From assembly GCF_023806465.1 (NCBI RefSeq), contig NZ_JAMSLS010000006.1, positions 1 through 64,000 of the forward strand: a stretch of 64,000 nt of DNA, read 5' to 3'. The stretch comes from Thermomicrobium sp. CFH 73360 (GTDB lineage Bacteria > Chloroflexota > Chloroflexia > Thermomicrobiales > Thermomicrobiaceae). This document shows, piece by piece, positions 1-8,721 of the stretch. The notes beneath the pieces were generated by a model. The model was not told where the DNA came from, ran no database searches, and worked only from the letters and a program-made list of their open reading frames with translations. The position numbers were made by a program, and so were the translations under genes. The stretch's first letter is position 1. Each line of letters opens with the position of its first letter.

Positions 1-583
1 CCAGCCCCGCCGCCCCTACCATCGCGTAGCGGAAGTTCGTCAGCTCGCTCACGGCTATCTGGCTGCTCGCGCTCACCTGCTGATCGACACCGTTCTCCAG
101 CCTCGCGATAGTCTGGACGAGTTGTGTGAACTTCGGTGTCGAGTTGGCGGTAACATTCTGCTGGGCTCCTAGAGCATCCCCTCGCTGAAGTGCCTGAAGA
201 GTGAGTTCCGCTGCAGAGCGATACGTCTGCCAGTCCGATCGAAGAGCAGCAACGTCACTGACCTGGCCACTGGGCGCTAGCCGTTCGAGGGCCTGCAACC
301 CATCAGTGATTGCGGTGTCAAGTTCTGCGATCCGATCCTCGATGCGCTGTCGAACTGTTGTATCACTTGAAACACTGAGGGCAGCGAGCGTCTGCGCTCG
401 CAGCTCCGTCATGTCACGTGTTGTCTTCGCGAGTTGGACTAAGAACTGGCTGGACTGCCGCGACTCATCGACAGTATCGAGGATTCCATCGATCCAGAAC
501 CACCCAACAAGGGTAATGCCCAGCAAGACCGTCGCGAGAGACGCAAGAATGCCCAAGACCTTTGCCCGAAAACTGAGTGTCAT
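1..583 (-). CDS. Methyl-accepting chemotaxis-type receptor, N-terminal part (runs off the window)
   Basis: The minus strand is open from an ATG at 581-583 to the window edge, with a GAGGAGG ribosome site just upstream. The visible 194 residues begin with a short basic segment and a membrane helix (about residues 8-28, rich in L, A, V, G). A long helical extracytoplasmic region with Gln, Thr and Ser heptads follows, and a second hydrophobic stretch begins at the edge (AMVGAAGL). This matches the N-terminal four-helix-bundle sensor region of chemoreceptors, where the helices bind a ligand outside the membrane and signal through HAMP and methyl-accepting domains. Those downstream domains are not visible, so a sensor kinase with the same sensor fold is possible. 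Confidence 0.6.
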   Translation of the reverse strand, partial: MTLSFRAKVLGILASLATVLLGITLVGWFWIDGILDTVDESRQSSQFLVQLAKTTRDMTELRAQTLAALSVSSDTTVRQRIEDRIAELDTAITDGLQALERLAPSGQVSDVAALRSDWQTYRSAAELTLQALQRGDALGAQQNVTANSTPKFTQLVQTIARLENGVDQQVSASSQIAVSELTNFRYAMVGAAGL

Positions 584-816
584 GGATGGCCTCCTCACGT
601 GTTGCCACCATACCGACTCAGTCACACCATCGGTGTCCGCGCCAGCGGACGTGACCCCTTTCGAGTCATGGTCGAGCAGGTGAGGAGGGGCAGGGGGAGA
701 TCAGGCTTGTTGGGCAAGAGGAACGCAGTGAGCACGTCTTACACCAGAGAGATTCTGTGGCGTTTCCCGCGTCGAGAGGCAGGAAGCGCTGCGGACTATG
801 AGTGCTTCGCCATCCC

Positions 817-845
817 TTGACCGAGAGAGGATTGGTCCGTATACT
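817..845 (+). promoter_or_regulatory. Sigma-70-type promoter
   Basis: TTGACC at 817-822 and TATACT at 840-845 are separated by exactly 17 nt. Transcription would start near 852, at the foot of the first hairpin of the leader that precedes the 66-residue ORF. No other open frame with a good ribosome site lies between this promoter and 1083. Confidence 0.6.
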
Positions 846-851
846 ATGGAA

Positions 852-1082
852 GGTTGGGCGTGTTGGCCCTTCGGGGTCGTGCGTCCGAGTCGGTCCGATG
901 TGGAGGGTACAGCGAGTGGAACGTAGTCAACCTCCAGAACGCAGTACCGGCTCCCACGGGCCGGCCGGGTCGGAGCAGCTCGTCGTGTAAGTCCCCGCGC
1001 GCACGGCACCTCCGCACCCCCGGTCGGTCCGGGGGTGACCGGTCAGGAGATGCACCAAACCTGACGGAAAGGGGGTGAGCCG
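852..1082 (+). ncRNA. Structured 5' leader RNA of unknown class
   Basis: The predicted transcript opens with a long hairpin: arms 856-869 and 874-886 pair over 13 bp, with wobble pairs and one bulge, around a UUCG tetraloop (870-873). Further along are TGGAGG/CCTCCA arms in 901-936, a GC-rich block near 948-972, a perfect 9-bp hairpin (1015-1023 with 1029-1037) and a 6-bp hairpin (1042-1047 with 1060-1065) that ends just before the GGGGGTGAG ribosome site of the next ORF. This fits a cis-regulatory leader controlling translation, or a small RNA. I could not match it to TPP, c-di-GMP, cobalamin, T-box, SRP, tmRNA or RNase P consensus elements. Confidence 0.45.
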
Positions 1083-1283
1083 ATGCGCACTGTAATTCGC
1101 TACACCATCCTCAACCAGGATGGCCAGCCGGTTATCCGCGCCGTTCGCGTCGTCTACCCGGCGACGGCACGTGTTGCACCGCTGCACCAGACGGTGCCGA
1201 CGGAGCAGCGCGCGGTAACCGAGGAACTCCGCCAGACCGAGCGCATCCGCGCTCGTGAGCGCCGCGAGCCGAGCGGCGAGTAA
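1083..1283 (+). CDS. Small protein of unknown function (66 aa)
   Basis: The ORF starts with ATG behind a near-ideal AAGGGGGTGAG ribosome site and ends 27 nt before an intrinsic terminator, so promoter, leader, ORF and terminator form a complete single-gene unit. The first 30 residues alternate hydrophobic and polar residues like beta strands (TVIRYTILNQDGQPVIRAVR). The last 30 are a highly charged helix rich in Glu and Arg. There is no signal peptide, membrane segment or Cys pair. I do not recognise the family. Its isolation and the long structured leader suggest it is tightly regulated. Confidence 0.6.
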   Translation: MRTVIRYTILNQDGQPVIRAVRVVYPATARVAPLHQTVPTEQRAVTEELRQTERIRARERREPSGE

Positions 1284-1310
1284 GCACACGCTGAACGATC
1301 AACGCAGCGT

Positions 1311-1350
1311 CGACCCCCGCGGGAGAACGACCCGGCGGGGGTCGTTCCTT
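1311..1350 (+). terminator. Intrinsic terminator of the 66-aa gene
   Basis: CGACCCCCGC at 1311-1320 pairs perfectly with GCGGGGGTCG at 1335-1344 and is followed by the T-containing tract TTCCTT. Confidence 0.65.
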
Positions 1351-2318
1351 GCTGATGCCGGCAGGATTCGGGGAGATAAAGGACATTCCCGTCTCCACGG
1401 ACTGGCGAGCTGGACACACTCGGGTTTGGAACCAGCGTCATTGCCCTGCAAGTGGAGGGACGGTCACACTGATGGCCCTGTGGGACCACTGCATCGTCTG
1501 CCTCAGTGTGTCCAAAGGCGCCTCTGCTGCCAACCGACGAAACCAGACCACCGACCAATGCGTTGGGGACCGCAGGGCATCACGCTGCCGGAATCTGCCA
1601 TCCACCCGCCACGTGCCCCCGGTGAACCGGGGAAGGATGGGAATCGTCTGGAGGGCGTGCCATGCGCGGAACATCTTCACCCGCAGCCCGGTGAAGGAGC
1701 CGCCAACGCTGAAACCATGGGGTCAATCGACCGGACTTCCGGGATGAGAACCAAGCGCAGCTCATCCGGACCCGGCCACTGACGTGGACGCTGTGAACCA
1801 AACCGGCCTTCGAGTAGCGTCACGGTGCAAGGTGCCCGGAAAGCGAAGGAACGCGATGCAGCCCCTACGGGTGCGAGGGATTTTTCCCCTTCGGTGCGGG
1901 TCCCCGTGAGCGCGATTCGTGACTGCCTCACGGGTGGAGGCTCGATCCAGCGTGGAAGGGACGGCAGGCACGCAGGCGGGGAAGGCCTCGGAGCTGAAGG
2001 CTCTGGCAGAATCCAGCGAGCCATCCGCTAGGAACGAGAGGGGAAGGCAACGACGGTGTGGCGAGTACGTGAAAAGGCTGAGCCTCCATGATACCGGCAG
2101 CACCGTCTGGACGCCCGCAGGACGAGTACGCTGACTGGACCCCGGCATGCCAGGGAGGATCCCTCAGGGGGGTAGACGATTCTGCCGGCGCAGGCGAGGG
2201 CGAGACACCGGATCGGGATCCCACGAACACCCCGATCCTCTGGTTCCTGGGAAGATCACCACAGATGGTCTAGCCTGTTCCACGCCGGTGGGCTGTCAGG
2301 TCTCGCCGCTCCCAACCA
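1351..2318. other. Gene-free, hairpin-rich interval
   Basis: No open frame here has a protein-like composition together with a ribosome site. The stretch contains several strong inverted repeats: CACACTGA/TCAGTGTG (1465-1472, 1503-1510) enclosing a GTGG-GA-CCAC palindrome; a bulged 9-bp stem (1739-1748, 1761-1769); an 8-bp stem CCCGTGAG/CTCACGGG (1903-1910, 1927-1934); and an 8-bp stem GGATCGGG/CCCGATCC (2210-2217, 2231-2238). The last could serve as the 3' end hairpin of the oxidoreductase transcript from the right. A structured RNA is possible but I cannot name one. Confidence 0.4.
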
Positions 2319-3374
2319 TCATTCTCCCGCATCGCTTGCTAGTCGGCCAACCGCCACTCGTGGCGCATGAGCCAATGGTGCATCGGCCGGCCAGCGGAGG
2401 TGTGGAATAACATGTCGCCCGTAAGCGCGGATGAACTCCTCCTGATTCCGACCGACGTTGTGGACGTAGATCTCGGTAAAACCAAGGTCAATGAGATGCT
2501 GCAAGTACTCGCCGTGGCGGTCGAGGTCGGCTGAGATCAGCACCCGGCCTTGGAAGTGTTCGGGACGCACCAAGCGAGCCATTGCCTGGAAGTCCTCAGG
2601 ATTGCGGATATCGCCCTTGGGGAAGGCCATGCCGCCGTTCGGCCACTCACGCAGTGCATTCTCAAGCGCCTGCTCGTCGGTCTGGGCCCAGGAGACATGG
2701 ACTTGGAGAAGGCGTGGCATCCGCTCCGGATCCTTGCCAGCCTCGCGGGCCCCACGAGCAAAGCGGTCGAGTAGCATGCGCAGCTTCTCATCGCTTGCGC
2801 CGGGCGTCAGGATGCCATCGCAGAGCTCGCCGGTCTTTTTGGCCATGTACGGGCCGGCCGTACCGACAATAATAGGGGGCGGAACCTCCGGCAGGGTATA
2901 GAGCTTCGCACTCTCCACCTTAAAGTACGTTCCCTCGTGTCGGATAACCTTGCCGGTGAAGAGCTTCTGGATAACCTCGATTGCCTCGATCAGCATGCGG
3001 ATCCGTTCGGCCGGCTCCGGCCAGTAGCGACCGACGATATGCTCATTGAGTGCCTCGCCCGCGCCGAGGCCAAGCCAGAACCGGCCAGGAAACATCGCTT
3101 CGAGTGTTGCGGCTGCCTGCGCCACGATGGCTGGGTGGTAGCGGTAACCGATCGGCGGCGTGACACCAGTGCCGAAGCGCAGTCGTGTCGTCACGCCGAG
3201 CGCGCCGAGCCAGGCCCAGACGAATGCGCTCTGCCCTTGCTCAGGAGTCCAGGGATGGAAGTGATCCGCTGCAAGGACGCTGTCAAAGCCCTCTTGCTCC
3301 GCAAGTTGGCACCAGCGGAGGAGATCGTTCGGGTGGAATTGCTCGAAGCTCGCGGAATAGCCGAGCCGGCTCAT
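2319..3374 (-). CDS. F420-dependent LLM-class oxidoreductase (TIGR03557 type)
   Basis: The 351-residue product has the luciferase-like TIM-barrel pattern of F420-dependent enzymes related to glucose-6-phosphate dehydrogenase (FGD). Visible marks are the N-terminal GYSASFEQF, the SDHFHPW-like AADHFHPWTPEQGQ, RYHPAIVAQAAATLE, LGLGAGEALNEHIVG and GTAGPYMAKKTGELCDG. It should bind deazaflavin F420 and oxidise or reduce a cytosolic substrate that the sequence does not reveal. The start was placed at the ATG at 3372-3374 because AGGAGGTGAC precedes it; an upstream in-frame extension lacks family similarity. It is divergent from the PLP enzyme at 3475, with about 100 bp shared between them. Confidence 0.85.
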   Translation of the reverse strand: MSRLGYSASFEQFHPNDLLRWCQLAEQEGFDSVLAADHFHPWTPEQGQSAFVWAWLGALGVTTRLRFGTGVTPPIGYRYHPAIVAQAAATLEAMFPGRFWLGLGAGEALNEHIVGRYWPEPAERIRMLIEAIEVIQKLFTGKVIRHEGTYFKVESAKLYTLPEVPPPIIVGTAGPYMAKKTGELCDGILTPGASDEKLRMLLDRFARGAREAGKDPERMPRLLQVHVSWAQTDEQALENALREWPNGGMAFPKGDIRNPEDFQAMARLVRPEHFQGRVLISADLDRHGEYLQHLIDLGFTEIYVHNVGRNQEEFIRAYGRHVIPHLRWPADAPLAHAPRVAVGRLASDAGE

Positions 3375-3474
3375 GACGTCACCTCCTGTTTCGTCCACCG
3401 CGCGCCAGCCCTTCCGACCTTCGTCTGAGTATGCTCCGATGCGACGAGCTGAGCGAGTGCGACGAAGGAGCTCC

Positions 3475-4677
3475 ATGATGCCTGACCAGCGAGCCAAACC
3501 GACGACTACAACCACATGTGTCCAGGCCGGTCTCCTCCCCACGCCGAGTGCGACGTTCCCACTCGCGCCACCAATCTGGCAAACAGCGGCCTTCACTTAT
3601 CCCGACCTCGAGACGATGGAGGGGATACTGGTAGGAGAACTGCCCGGCTTCATCTATGCCCGCTACGGACTCCCGAACCATCACCAGCTCGAGCGAGCGC
3701 TGGCGGAACTCGAAGGGGCCGAGACAGCGGTCGTCACGGCAAGTGGCATGAGCGCGATCGCGGCAACGCTCTTTGGACTTACGCGTCCCGGACAACGCGT
3801 CCTCGCCGATACGCACGTCTACCGAGGAACACGTCTCTTGCTGGAGCAGGACCTTGCCCGCTTCGGTGTCCGGGTCGACTTCATCGACTGCGGCGACCTC
3901 GCGGCGGTCCAACAGGGGCTCAGGGAGCCTGCGCGACTGCTCTGGGTGGACACACTGACCAACCCGACGCTGCGGATCCGCAACCTGCCGCGGCTGGCAG
4001 CACTCGCGCGGGCGGCCGGAGCTCTCCTTGTGGTGGACAACACCTTCGCCACGCCGATCCACTGCCGGCCACTCGCCTGGGGTGCAACACTCGTCGTCCA
4101 CTCCACGACCAAGATGCTCGGCGGACACCACGATGCGAGTGGGGGTGTAGTTGCTGGTCCGGCCGAGCTGATCGAGGTGATCCGGCAGCAGGTGGTGCGC
4201 TTTGGAGGTCGTGGTGGGGCTTTTGATGCCTGGCTGATCCAACGCGGGCTGGTGACACTCCCATTGCGCGTGGCCCAGAGCAGCGCCTCGGCGCTCACAC
4301 TCGCACAACGGCTGGCAGCACACCCGACAGTACGATGGGTCTCCTATCCGGGGCTCCCGGGCCATCCAGAGCACCAACTTGCCGAGCGGCTCTTCACTGG
4401 CGGCTACGGGGCCGTTGTCACCTTCGAGCTTGCTGGAGGGGAACCGGCTGTACGCCGGTTCCTGCGTGCCTTGCGGCTCGTCCGGTTCGCGGAGACGCTT
4501 GGCGGGGCGATCACGACGATCGTCCATCCGGCCACGACGTCGCACCGTGCGCTGGCGCCAACAGAACGAACTGCGCTCGGGATTAGCGATGGACTGCTCC
4601 GGCTCTCAGTAGGGCTCGAAGAGGTCGAAGACCTCTGGGCCGACCTGGAACAGGCACTCGCGGCAAGCATCCATTAG
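3475..4677 (+). CDS. Cys/Met-metabolism PLP-dependent enzyme (cystathionine gamma-synthase/lyase family)
   Basis: This 400-residue fold-type I PLP enzyme is the usual length for the MetB/MetC/MGL family. Recognisable sites are YARYGLPNHHQLERALAELE near the N-terminus, TASGMSA at the phosphate-binding loop, VVDNTFATP with the PLP-pyridine Asp, and HSTTKMLGGHHD with the Schiff-base lysine. The C-terminal LGGAITTIVHPATTSH is also characteristic. It may make or cleave cystathionine, or act as a gamma-lyase on methionine or homocysteine; sequence alone does not decide. The start at 3475 has AAGGAG four bases upstream; a longer frame from 3373 would overlap the divergent gene. Its stop lies 4 bp from the convergent DUF4129 gene. 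Confidence 0.85.
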   Translation: MMPDQRAKPTTTTTCVQAGLLPTPSATFPLAPPIWQTAAFTYPDLETMEGILVGELPGFIYARYGLPNHHQLERALAELEGAETAVVTASGMSAIAATLFGLTRPGQRVLADTHVYRGTRLLLEQDLARFGVRVDFIDCGDLAAVQQGLREPARLLWVDTLTNPTLRIRNLPRLAALARAAGALLVVDNTFATPIHCRPLAWGATLVVHSTTKMLGGHHDASGGVVAGPAELIEVIRQQVVRFGGRGGAFDAWLIQRGLVTLPLRVAQSSASALTLAQRLAAHPTVRWVSYPGLPGHPEHQLAERLFTGGYGAVVTFELAGGEPAVRRFLRALRLVRFAETLGGAITTIVHPATTSHRALAPTERTALGISDGLLRLSVGLEEVEDLWADLEQALAASIH

Positions 4678-4681
4678 CTTC

Positions 4682-6091
4682 TCAGTGCTGATCAGAGAGC
4701 GTCCGCTCCAGTTCCTGCCAATCAGCCAGCGCCGCTTGGCGGTCGTCCTGGCTCTCCCGTTCGCCGTACCGGCTCCAAAGATAGCGTGCTGTGAGGTCGA
4801 TCCACGGTGAGGCGATCGCCGGGTACGCGGACACCACCCGTTGGGCGAGTTCACTTGGGGTCTCACTCGGACCTCGGACAACCCCTTGGCGGGCAAGGAG
4901 CATGAGTGCGGCACGGTAGGCGCTACGGACGTCGGTCGGACGGAGGAACGTGCGCACACGCATGGCCGGGCGGGTGGGCCAGCGCAGGCGTGGTAGAAGA
5001 TCGCGGACGGCGCCAAGCGAGACGCGCTCCCGACGCTCCGTAGCAGCAGTTTCCTCAGCCAGAGCACGGTAGCGTCGGAAGGCGCGGGCAAGAGAGAGAA
5101 TCAAGATGGCGAGGAGCGCGATCCCAACCAGGCCAGCGAGCGCATCGATGACCCAGGGGGGAATCGGGAGGAGGCGCGCCGCCTCTTCGGGTCGCGTCAG
5201 CTCGGGCAAGGTTGGTGGACTCGGGGGTGGGCCAGGCTCACCGCCGCCAGCGATCGCCCGCAAGGCCCAGACGACGAAGCGGAGTACCGTCCAGACGATG
5301 ACAGCGAAGGCGACGGTCACTGTCACCAACACCGACACGACCAATGTCAGAAGCCATTCTACGGGACGCGCGATATGCGGCCAGACCGCTTGGCCGGCGA
5401 GGAGACTCAACAGCGCGCCGACCGCGAGTGCGCCAGCAGCGACGGCAAGGGAGCGGAGCACCCAGGGACCAGCAGCGACGGCACCGGCATAGGCACGGCG
5501 TACTGCTTGGGCTTGGACAAGCGCGGCCGTGAGCAGTCGGAGGAGGACGAGCAGCGGAGCACCCCAGGAGAGCACAGCCCAGACCGCCTGCGCGGCTGGA
5601 CCACCACTGGCCAACGCAGCAAGCGTCACCCCAATGAGGAGGACAACGTCCCGTGCCACCGCCCAGCGGAGATAGTCTCCCTGGAAGGGCCAGGGTTCAC
5701 TGGCAAGAGCCAAGGCACGCCACCAGACGAGCGCACTGAGGAGCAGCAGGCCGAGTGCGCCCGCCTCGAGTTGGACAAGTGCGGGGAGGAAGGCACCAGC
5801 CGCGGCAAGCTCGCCGGCACGACCTGTCCACCAGCCGAGCGTCCAGGCAAGCCAGCTCAGCACCGCGAGGGCACGCATCCACACCGGATCGCGGGTTGCA
5901 GCCAGGACGGAGCGCGCCAGTGCGAAGGCCACAAGCCAGGTCGCCGCGAGCGCTTGCCATCCCGGTGCGCGCGAGGGCTCACCGCCGAACAGCGTCACCG
6001 CCCAAGAGATCCAGGCGGTGAGCGGTAGCATTTCGGCCGCGCCGGCACTCACCGCAAGAGCGAGAGCAAGCCAGTCAGGCCGCCGCGGCAC
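4682..6091 (-). CDS. DUF4129 domain membrane protein
   Basis: The 469-residue protein has a Trp/Leu/Ala-rich membrane region of several helices over roughly the first 250 residues. A Pro-rich loop (GGGEPGPPPSPPTLPELTRPE), one more membrane helix (about 320-340) and a cytosolic C-terminus follow. The tail has the DUF4129 signature (SAYRAALMLLARQG, PSETPSELAQRV). In other bacteria this domain accompanies transglutaminase-like, DUF58 and MoxR proteins in envelope or exopolysaccharide-related operons. Here it is the last gene of the operon, its GTG start overlapping the DUF58 gene by 17 nt. GAGGTGAGCC supports the GTG. Confidence 0.75.
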   Translation of the reverse strand: MPRRPDWLALALAVSAGAAEMLPLTAWISWAVTLFGGEPSRAPGWQALAATWLVAFALARSVLAATRDPVWMRALAVLSWLAWTLGWWTGRAGELAAAGAFLPALVQLEAGALGLLLLSALVWWRALALASEPWPFQGDYLRWAVARDVVLLIGVTLAALASGGPAAQAVWAVLSWGAPLLVLLRLLTAALVQAQAVRRAYAGAVAAGPWVLRSLAVAAGALAVGALLSLLAGQAVWPHIARPVEWLLTLVVSVLVTVTVAFAVIVWTVLRFVVWALRAIAGGGEPGPPPSPPTLPELTRPEEAARLLPIPPWVIDALAGLVGIALLAILILSLARAFRRYRALAEETAATERRERVSLGAVRDLLPRLRWPTRPAMRVRTFLRPTDVRSAYRAALMLLARQGVVRGPSETPSELAQRVVSAYPAIASPWIDLTARYLWSRYGERESQDDRQAALADWQELERTLSDQH

Positions 6092-7313
6092 GGCTCACCT
6101 CCAGCTCGTACACCTCAAGGCCACGCCGCGAGTGGAGGCCCGCTGCACAGTCAACGGCGATGAGCACCACACCGTAGCCCTGTCGCCAGAGGGCGAGCAG
6201 CGTCCGCCGCAGAGCATCGGTCACCAACGCCGTGACCACGACCACCGTCAACCCACCGGTGAGTGACCGGGTCTCAGCCCCTAGCAGCGTCTCGATGCGG
6301 TGACCAGTATGCGGGACGAGCATCGCCAGTGCTTCGAGGATCCGCTGCAGCTGCCTGGGATGGCGGCCTGGCAAAAGACGGATGAATCGCTCACCCCCAA
6401 TGAGCGGTGCGTTGACCCAGAGGCCGACCTGATAGCCCTGATCGATGCCCCAAGCGGCAAGGGAGGCGGTGAGCGAGATGGCCCACTCCAGCTCGCCAGG
6501 ACGGATCCCTTCCCAAAAGTGCTCGAAGGTATTGACGTCGAGGAAGAGAGCAAGCGCTGGCGTGGCCGTCCGTTCCAGCAGGCGGGTCTGCAGCTCACCG
6601 AGCCGAGCACTGGCCCGCCAGTGAATCTGGCGTGGTGAGTCCCCGGGTTGGTAGGGGCGGACGCCTTGGATCCGAAGCGGGTCTTCGAGAAGCGGGTGAA
6701 GCGGCGTAGCATCGCCCAGCGGGCGCTCTGCCGGGAGGCCGAATGACTCCACCGGACGGACCTCCGGATAGACGATGAGCGTCCCAGCGGGAGCCACCTC
6801 CAGTCGGGCGCGGGCTAGTCCAAAGGGGTCGCCAGTGGTTAAGCGCGCCGGACCAAAGCGGTAGTATCCGCGGCGGATCGGTCGTGCCTGGTAACGCCGG
6901 TACACGCGCTCAGCTGCGCCAACGGTGAGTAGCGTCCGGAGCACTTTCCGCTCCGGCTTCGGCGAGGGCTCGAGTGCAACGCCGGCGACCTCCAGCGCAG
7001 CCGGGAGTTCCTCCACCACCTCCACCCAGGGAAGCGGGAGCGGCTTGGCGTTCTCTAGTGCGAGCATGAGAGTCACCGTCTCTCCAGGAAACGCGTGCGT
7101 CGGCTCGATCGTCCGCCAGTACCGCACTCGCGCAAAGCCGAAGCGTAGGTAGAGGAGCGACAGTGCCAGCACGACCGCCACGGCGAAGGAGACAAGTGCA
7201 AGCACCGGCCGACCGAGCGCGACCGCCGCGAGCCCGAGCACCAGCGCGGCGACGAGCCCGCTCGGCAGGACTTCCTCCCGTTCGAGAGGGACAACGACCG
7301 GTGCGTCGTCCAT
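6075..7313 (-). CDS. DUF58 domain protein (MoxR partner)
   Basis: This 412-residue protein has two N-terminal membrane helices (about 18-55), then an extended beta region, then the DUF58 core. The core signature is visible as GVRPYQPGDSPRQIHWRASA followed by a degenerate von Willebrand A-like region (LALFLDVNTFEHF). DUF58 proteins act with MoxR AAA+ ATPases, probably as substrate or metal-ion-linked adaptor at the membrane. It starts two bases after the MoxR stop, behind GAAGGGG, so it is almost certainly co-translated with it. Confidence 0.8.
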   Translation of the reverse strand: MDDAPVVVPLEREEVLPSGLVAALVLGLAAVALGRPVLALVSFAVAVVLALSLLYLRFGFARVRYWRTIEPTHAFPGETVTLMLALENAKPLPLPWVEVVEELPAALEVAGVALEPSPKPERKVLRTLLTVGAAERVYRRYQARPIRRGYYRFGPARLTTGDPFGLARARLEVAPAGTLIVYPEVRPVESFGLPAERPLGDATPLHPLLEDPLRIQGVRPYQPGDSPRQIHWRASARLGELQTRLLERTATPALALFLDVNTFEHFWEGIRPGELEWAISLTASLAAWGIDQGYQVGLWVNAPLIGGERFIRLLPGRHPRQLQRILEALAMLVPHTGHRIETLLGAETRSLTGGLTVVVVTALVTDALRRTLLALWRQGYGVVLIAVDCAAGLHSRRGLEVYELEVSRAAAA

Positions 7314-7315
7314 GC

Positions 7316-8320
7316 TTAGACCCCTTCGGCGACTTCCTCGACCGGCACTGGGACCTCGTCGAGGATGGCACGAATCAGTGCCTCGGCTGTGAGGCCATGA
7401 AGCTCGGCACGAGGCACGAGGCGCAAGCGATGCGCCAACACTGGGATGGCCACCCGTCGGACGTCATCCGGAATGACGAAGGGTCGGCCGGACAGCAGCG
7501 CCGCAGCCTGGGCAGCCCGTGCCAGGGCGAGGGTCGCGCGAGGGCTAGCGCCGAGCTGCACCTCTTCGTGCTCGCGCGTCCGCCGGACGAGCGACACGAG
7601 ATAGTCGAGCGTTGCCTGACCAAGGAAGACCCGTTTTGTCTCGGCGATCGCCGCGGCGAGTTCCTCCGGGCGTGTGACCGGCTCAAGCTCCACGAGCGGA
7701 TCGCCTCCGAGAAAGCGGCGGACCATGGCAACCTCATCCTCGGCTGCTGGATAGCCGACACTCAGACGCATCGCAAAGCGGTCAAGCTGCGCCTCGGGCA
7801 AGGGGAAGGTCCCCTCGAGCTCGATCGGGTTTTGGGTGGCGAGGACGAGGAACGGCTCAGGGAGCCGATAGGTCTCCCGTTCAACGGTAACCTGGCGTTC
7901 CTCCATTGCCTCCAGCAGCGCAGATTGGGTGCGCGGTGTCCCGCGGTTTACCTCATCGGCAAGGACGACATTGGCGAAGATCGGACCGGGATGGAAGACG
8001 AAGCTTCCACGCCCCGGCTCATAAACGAGCGAGCCGGTCACATCGGCTGGCAGAAGGTCAGGAGTGAACTGGATACGACGGAAGGTGCCCCCAATGGCTT
8101 GACAGAAGGATTTCCCCAATTTGGTCTTGCCAATCCCGGGAACGTCCTCGACGAGGACATGGCCTCCGGAGAGGACGGCCACCAGGAGGAGCTCGATGAC
8201 ATCGCGCTTGCCGACGATCACCCGCTCGACGGCATTGCGGACGCGGAGGAGCAGCTCCTGCAGGGCATCGACGCGGTCAGAGGAGAGGCGCTCACGCGGC
8301 GCATCGTTCAAACTGATCAT
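7316..8320 (-). CDS. MoxR-family AAA+ ATPase
   Basis: A 334-residue AAA+ protein of the MoxR/RavA group. Visible motifs are the Walker A region VLVEDVPGIGKTKLGKSF, Walker B with VVLADEVNRGTPRTQSALL, sensor 1 in LVLATQNPIELEG and the C-terminal lid with SPRATLALARAAQA. It works as a hexameric chaperone-like ATPase in the cytoplasm that remodels partner proteins, normally those with vWA or DUF58 domains, such as the next gene. The ATG overlaps the stop of the HEAT gene in an ATGA, which indicates translational coupling. Confidence 0.9.
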   Translation of the reverse strand: MISLNDAPRERLSSDRVDALQELLLRVRNAVERVIVGKRDVIELLLVAVLSGGHVLVEDVPGIGKTKLGKSFCQAIGGTFRRIQFTPDLLPADVTGSLVYEPGRGSFVFHPGPIFANVVLADEVNRGTPRTQSALLEAMEERQVTVERETYRLPEPFLVLATQNPIELEGTFPLPEAQLDRFAMRLSVGYPAAEDEVAMVRRFLGGDPLVELEPVTRPEELAAAIAETKRVFLGQATLDYLVSLVRRTREHEEVQLGASPRATLALARAAQAAALLSGRPFVIPDDVRRVAIPVLAHRLRLVPRAELHGLTAEALIRAILDEVPVPVEEVAEGV

Positions 8321-8721
8321 TGGGTGTCCTCCCCTCCCAGAAGCCGTCGCGCCTCCTCGCGGACCCCCGAGGATGGATCGAACTCGGCGATCGTGTGGAG
8401 AATGGGACGGGCGCGCGCTGGGTCCAGGTCAGTGAGCGCCCGGAGCGCCGCGCGACGCACGCGAACCGGTCCGGACTGGGCAGCCTCGACGAGGGCCGGA
8501 AAGGCACCTGGGTCACCGATGCGGCCAAGGGCGATGACAGCTGCTGCTTGGACATCGACCTCGTTCGGCCGCTCGTGCAAGACGGCGATCAAGGCGGGGA
8601 CGGCACAGCGCGTGCGCCGCTGACCGAGCACCCAGGCACAAGTCTCGGCGATGTCCGGTCGCGGGTGACGCAGCCCTTCGATGAGAGCCGTGTCGTAGTC
8701 GTGGTCAATGGTCAGACTCAT
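8317..8721 (-). CDS. HEAT-repeat protein (134 aa)
   Basis: The protein consists of about three helical HEAT/PBS-lyase-type repeats. These can be seen as ALIEGLRHPRPDIAETCAWV, QAAAVIALGRIGDPGAFPAL and VRRAALRALTDLDPARARPI. Such solenoids bind other proteins and have no catalytic site. Its ATGA overlaps with both the upstream Cys-rich gene and the downstream MoxR gene suggest it is a dedicated partner in the same complex or pathway. Confidence 0.7.
   Translation of the reverse strand: MSLTIDHDYDTALIEGLRHPRPDIAETCAWVLGQRRTRCAVPALIAVLHERPNEVDVQAAAVIALGRIGDPGAFPALVEAAQSGPVRVRRAALRALTDLDPARARPILHTIAEFDPSSGVREEARRLLGGEDTQ

Noticed and set aside
852-1082. Identity as tmRNA, RNase P RNA, SRP RNA or T-box
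   Set aside because: The conserved core sequences of these RNAs are not present and the next gene is not a tRNA synthetase.
7163-8623. 486-codon plus-strand frame across moxR and the HEAT gene
   Set aside because: Antisense to coupled genes with ATGA overlaps and strong family motifs.
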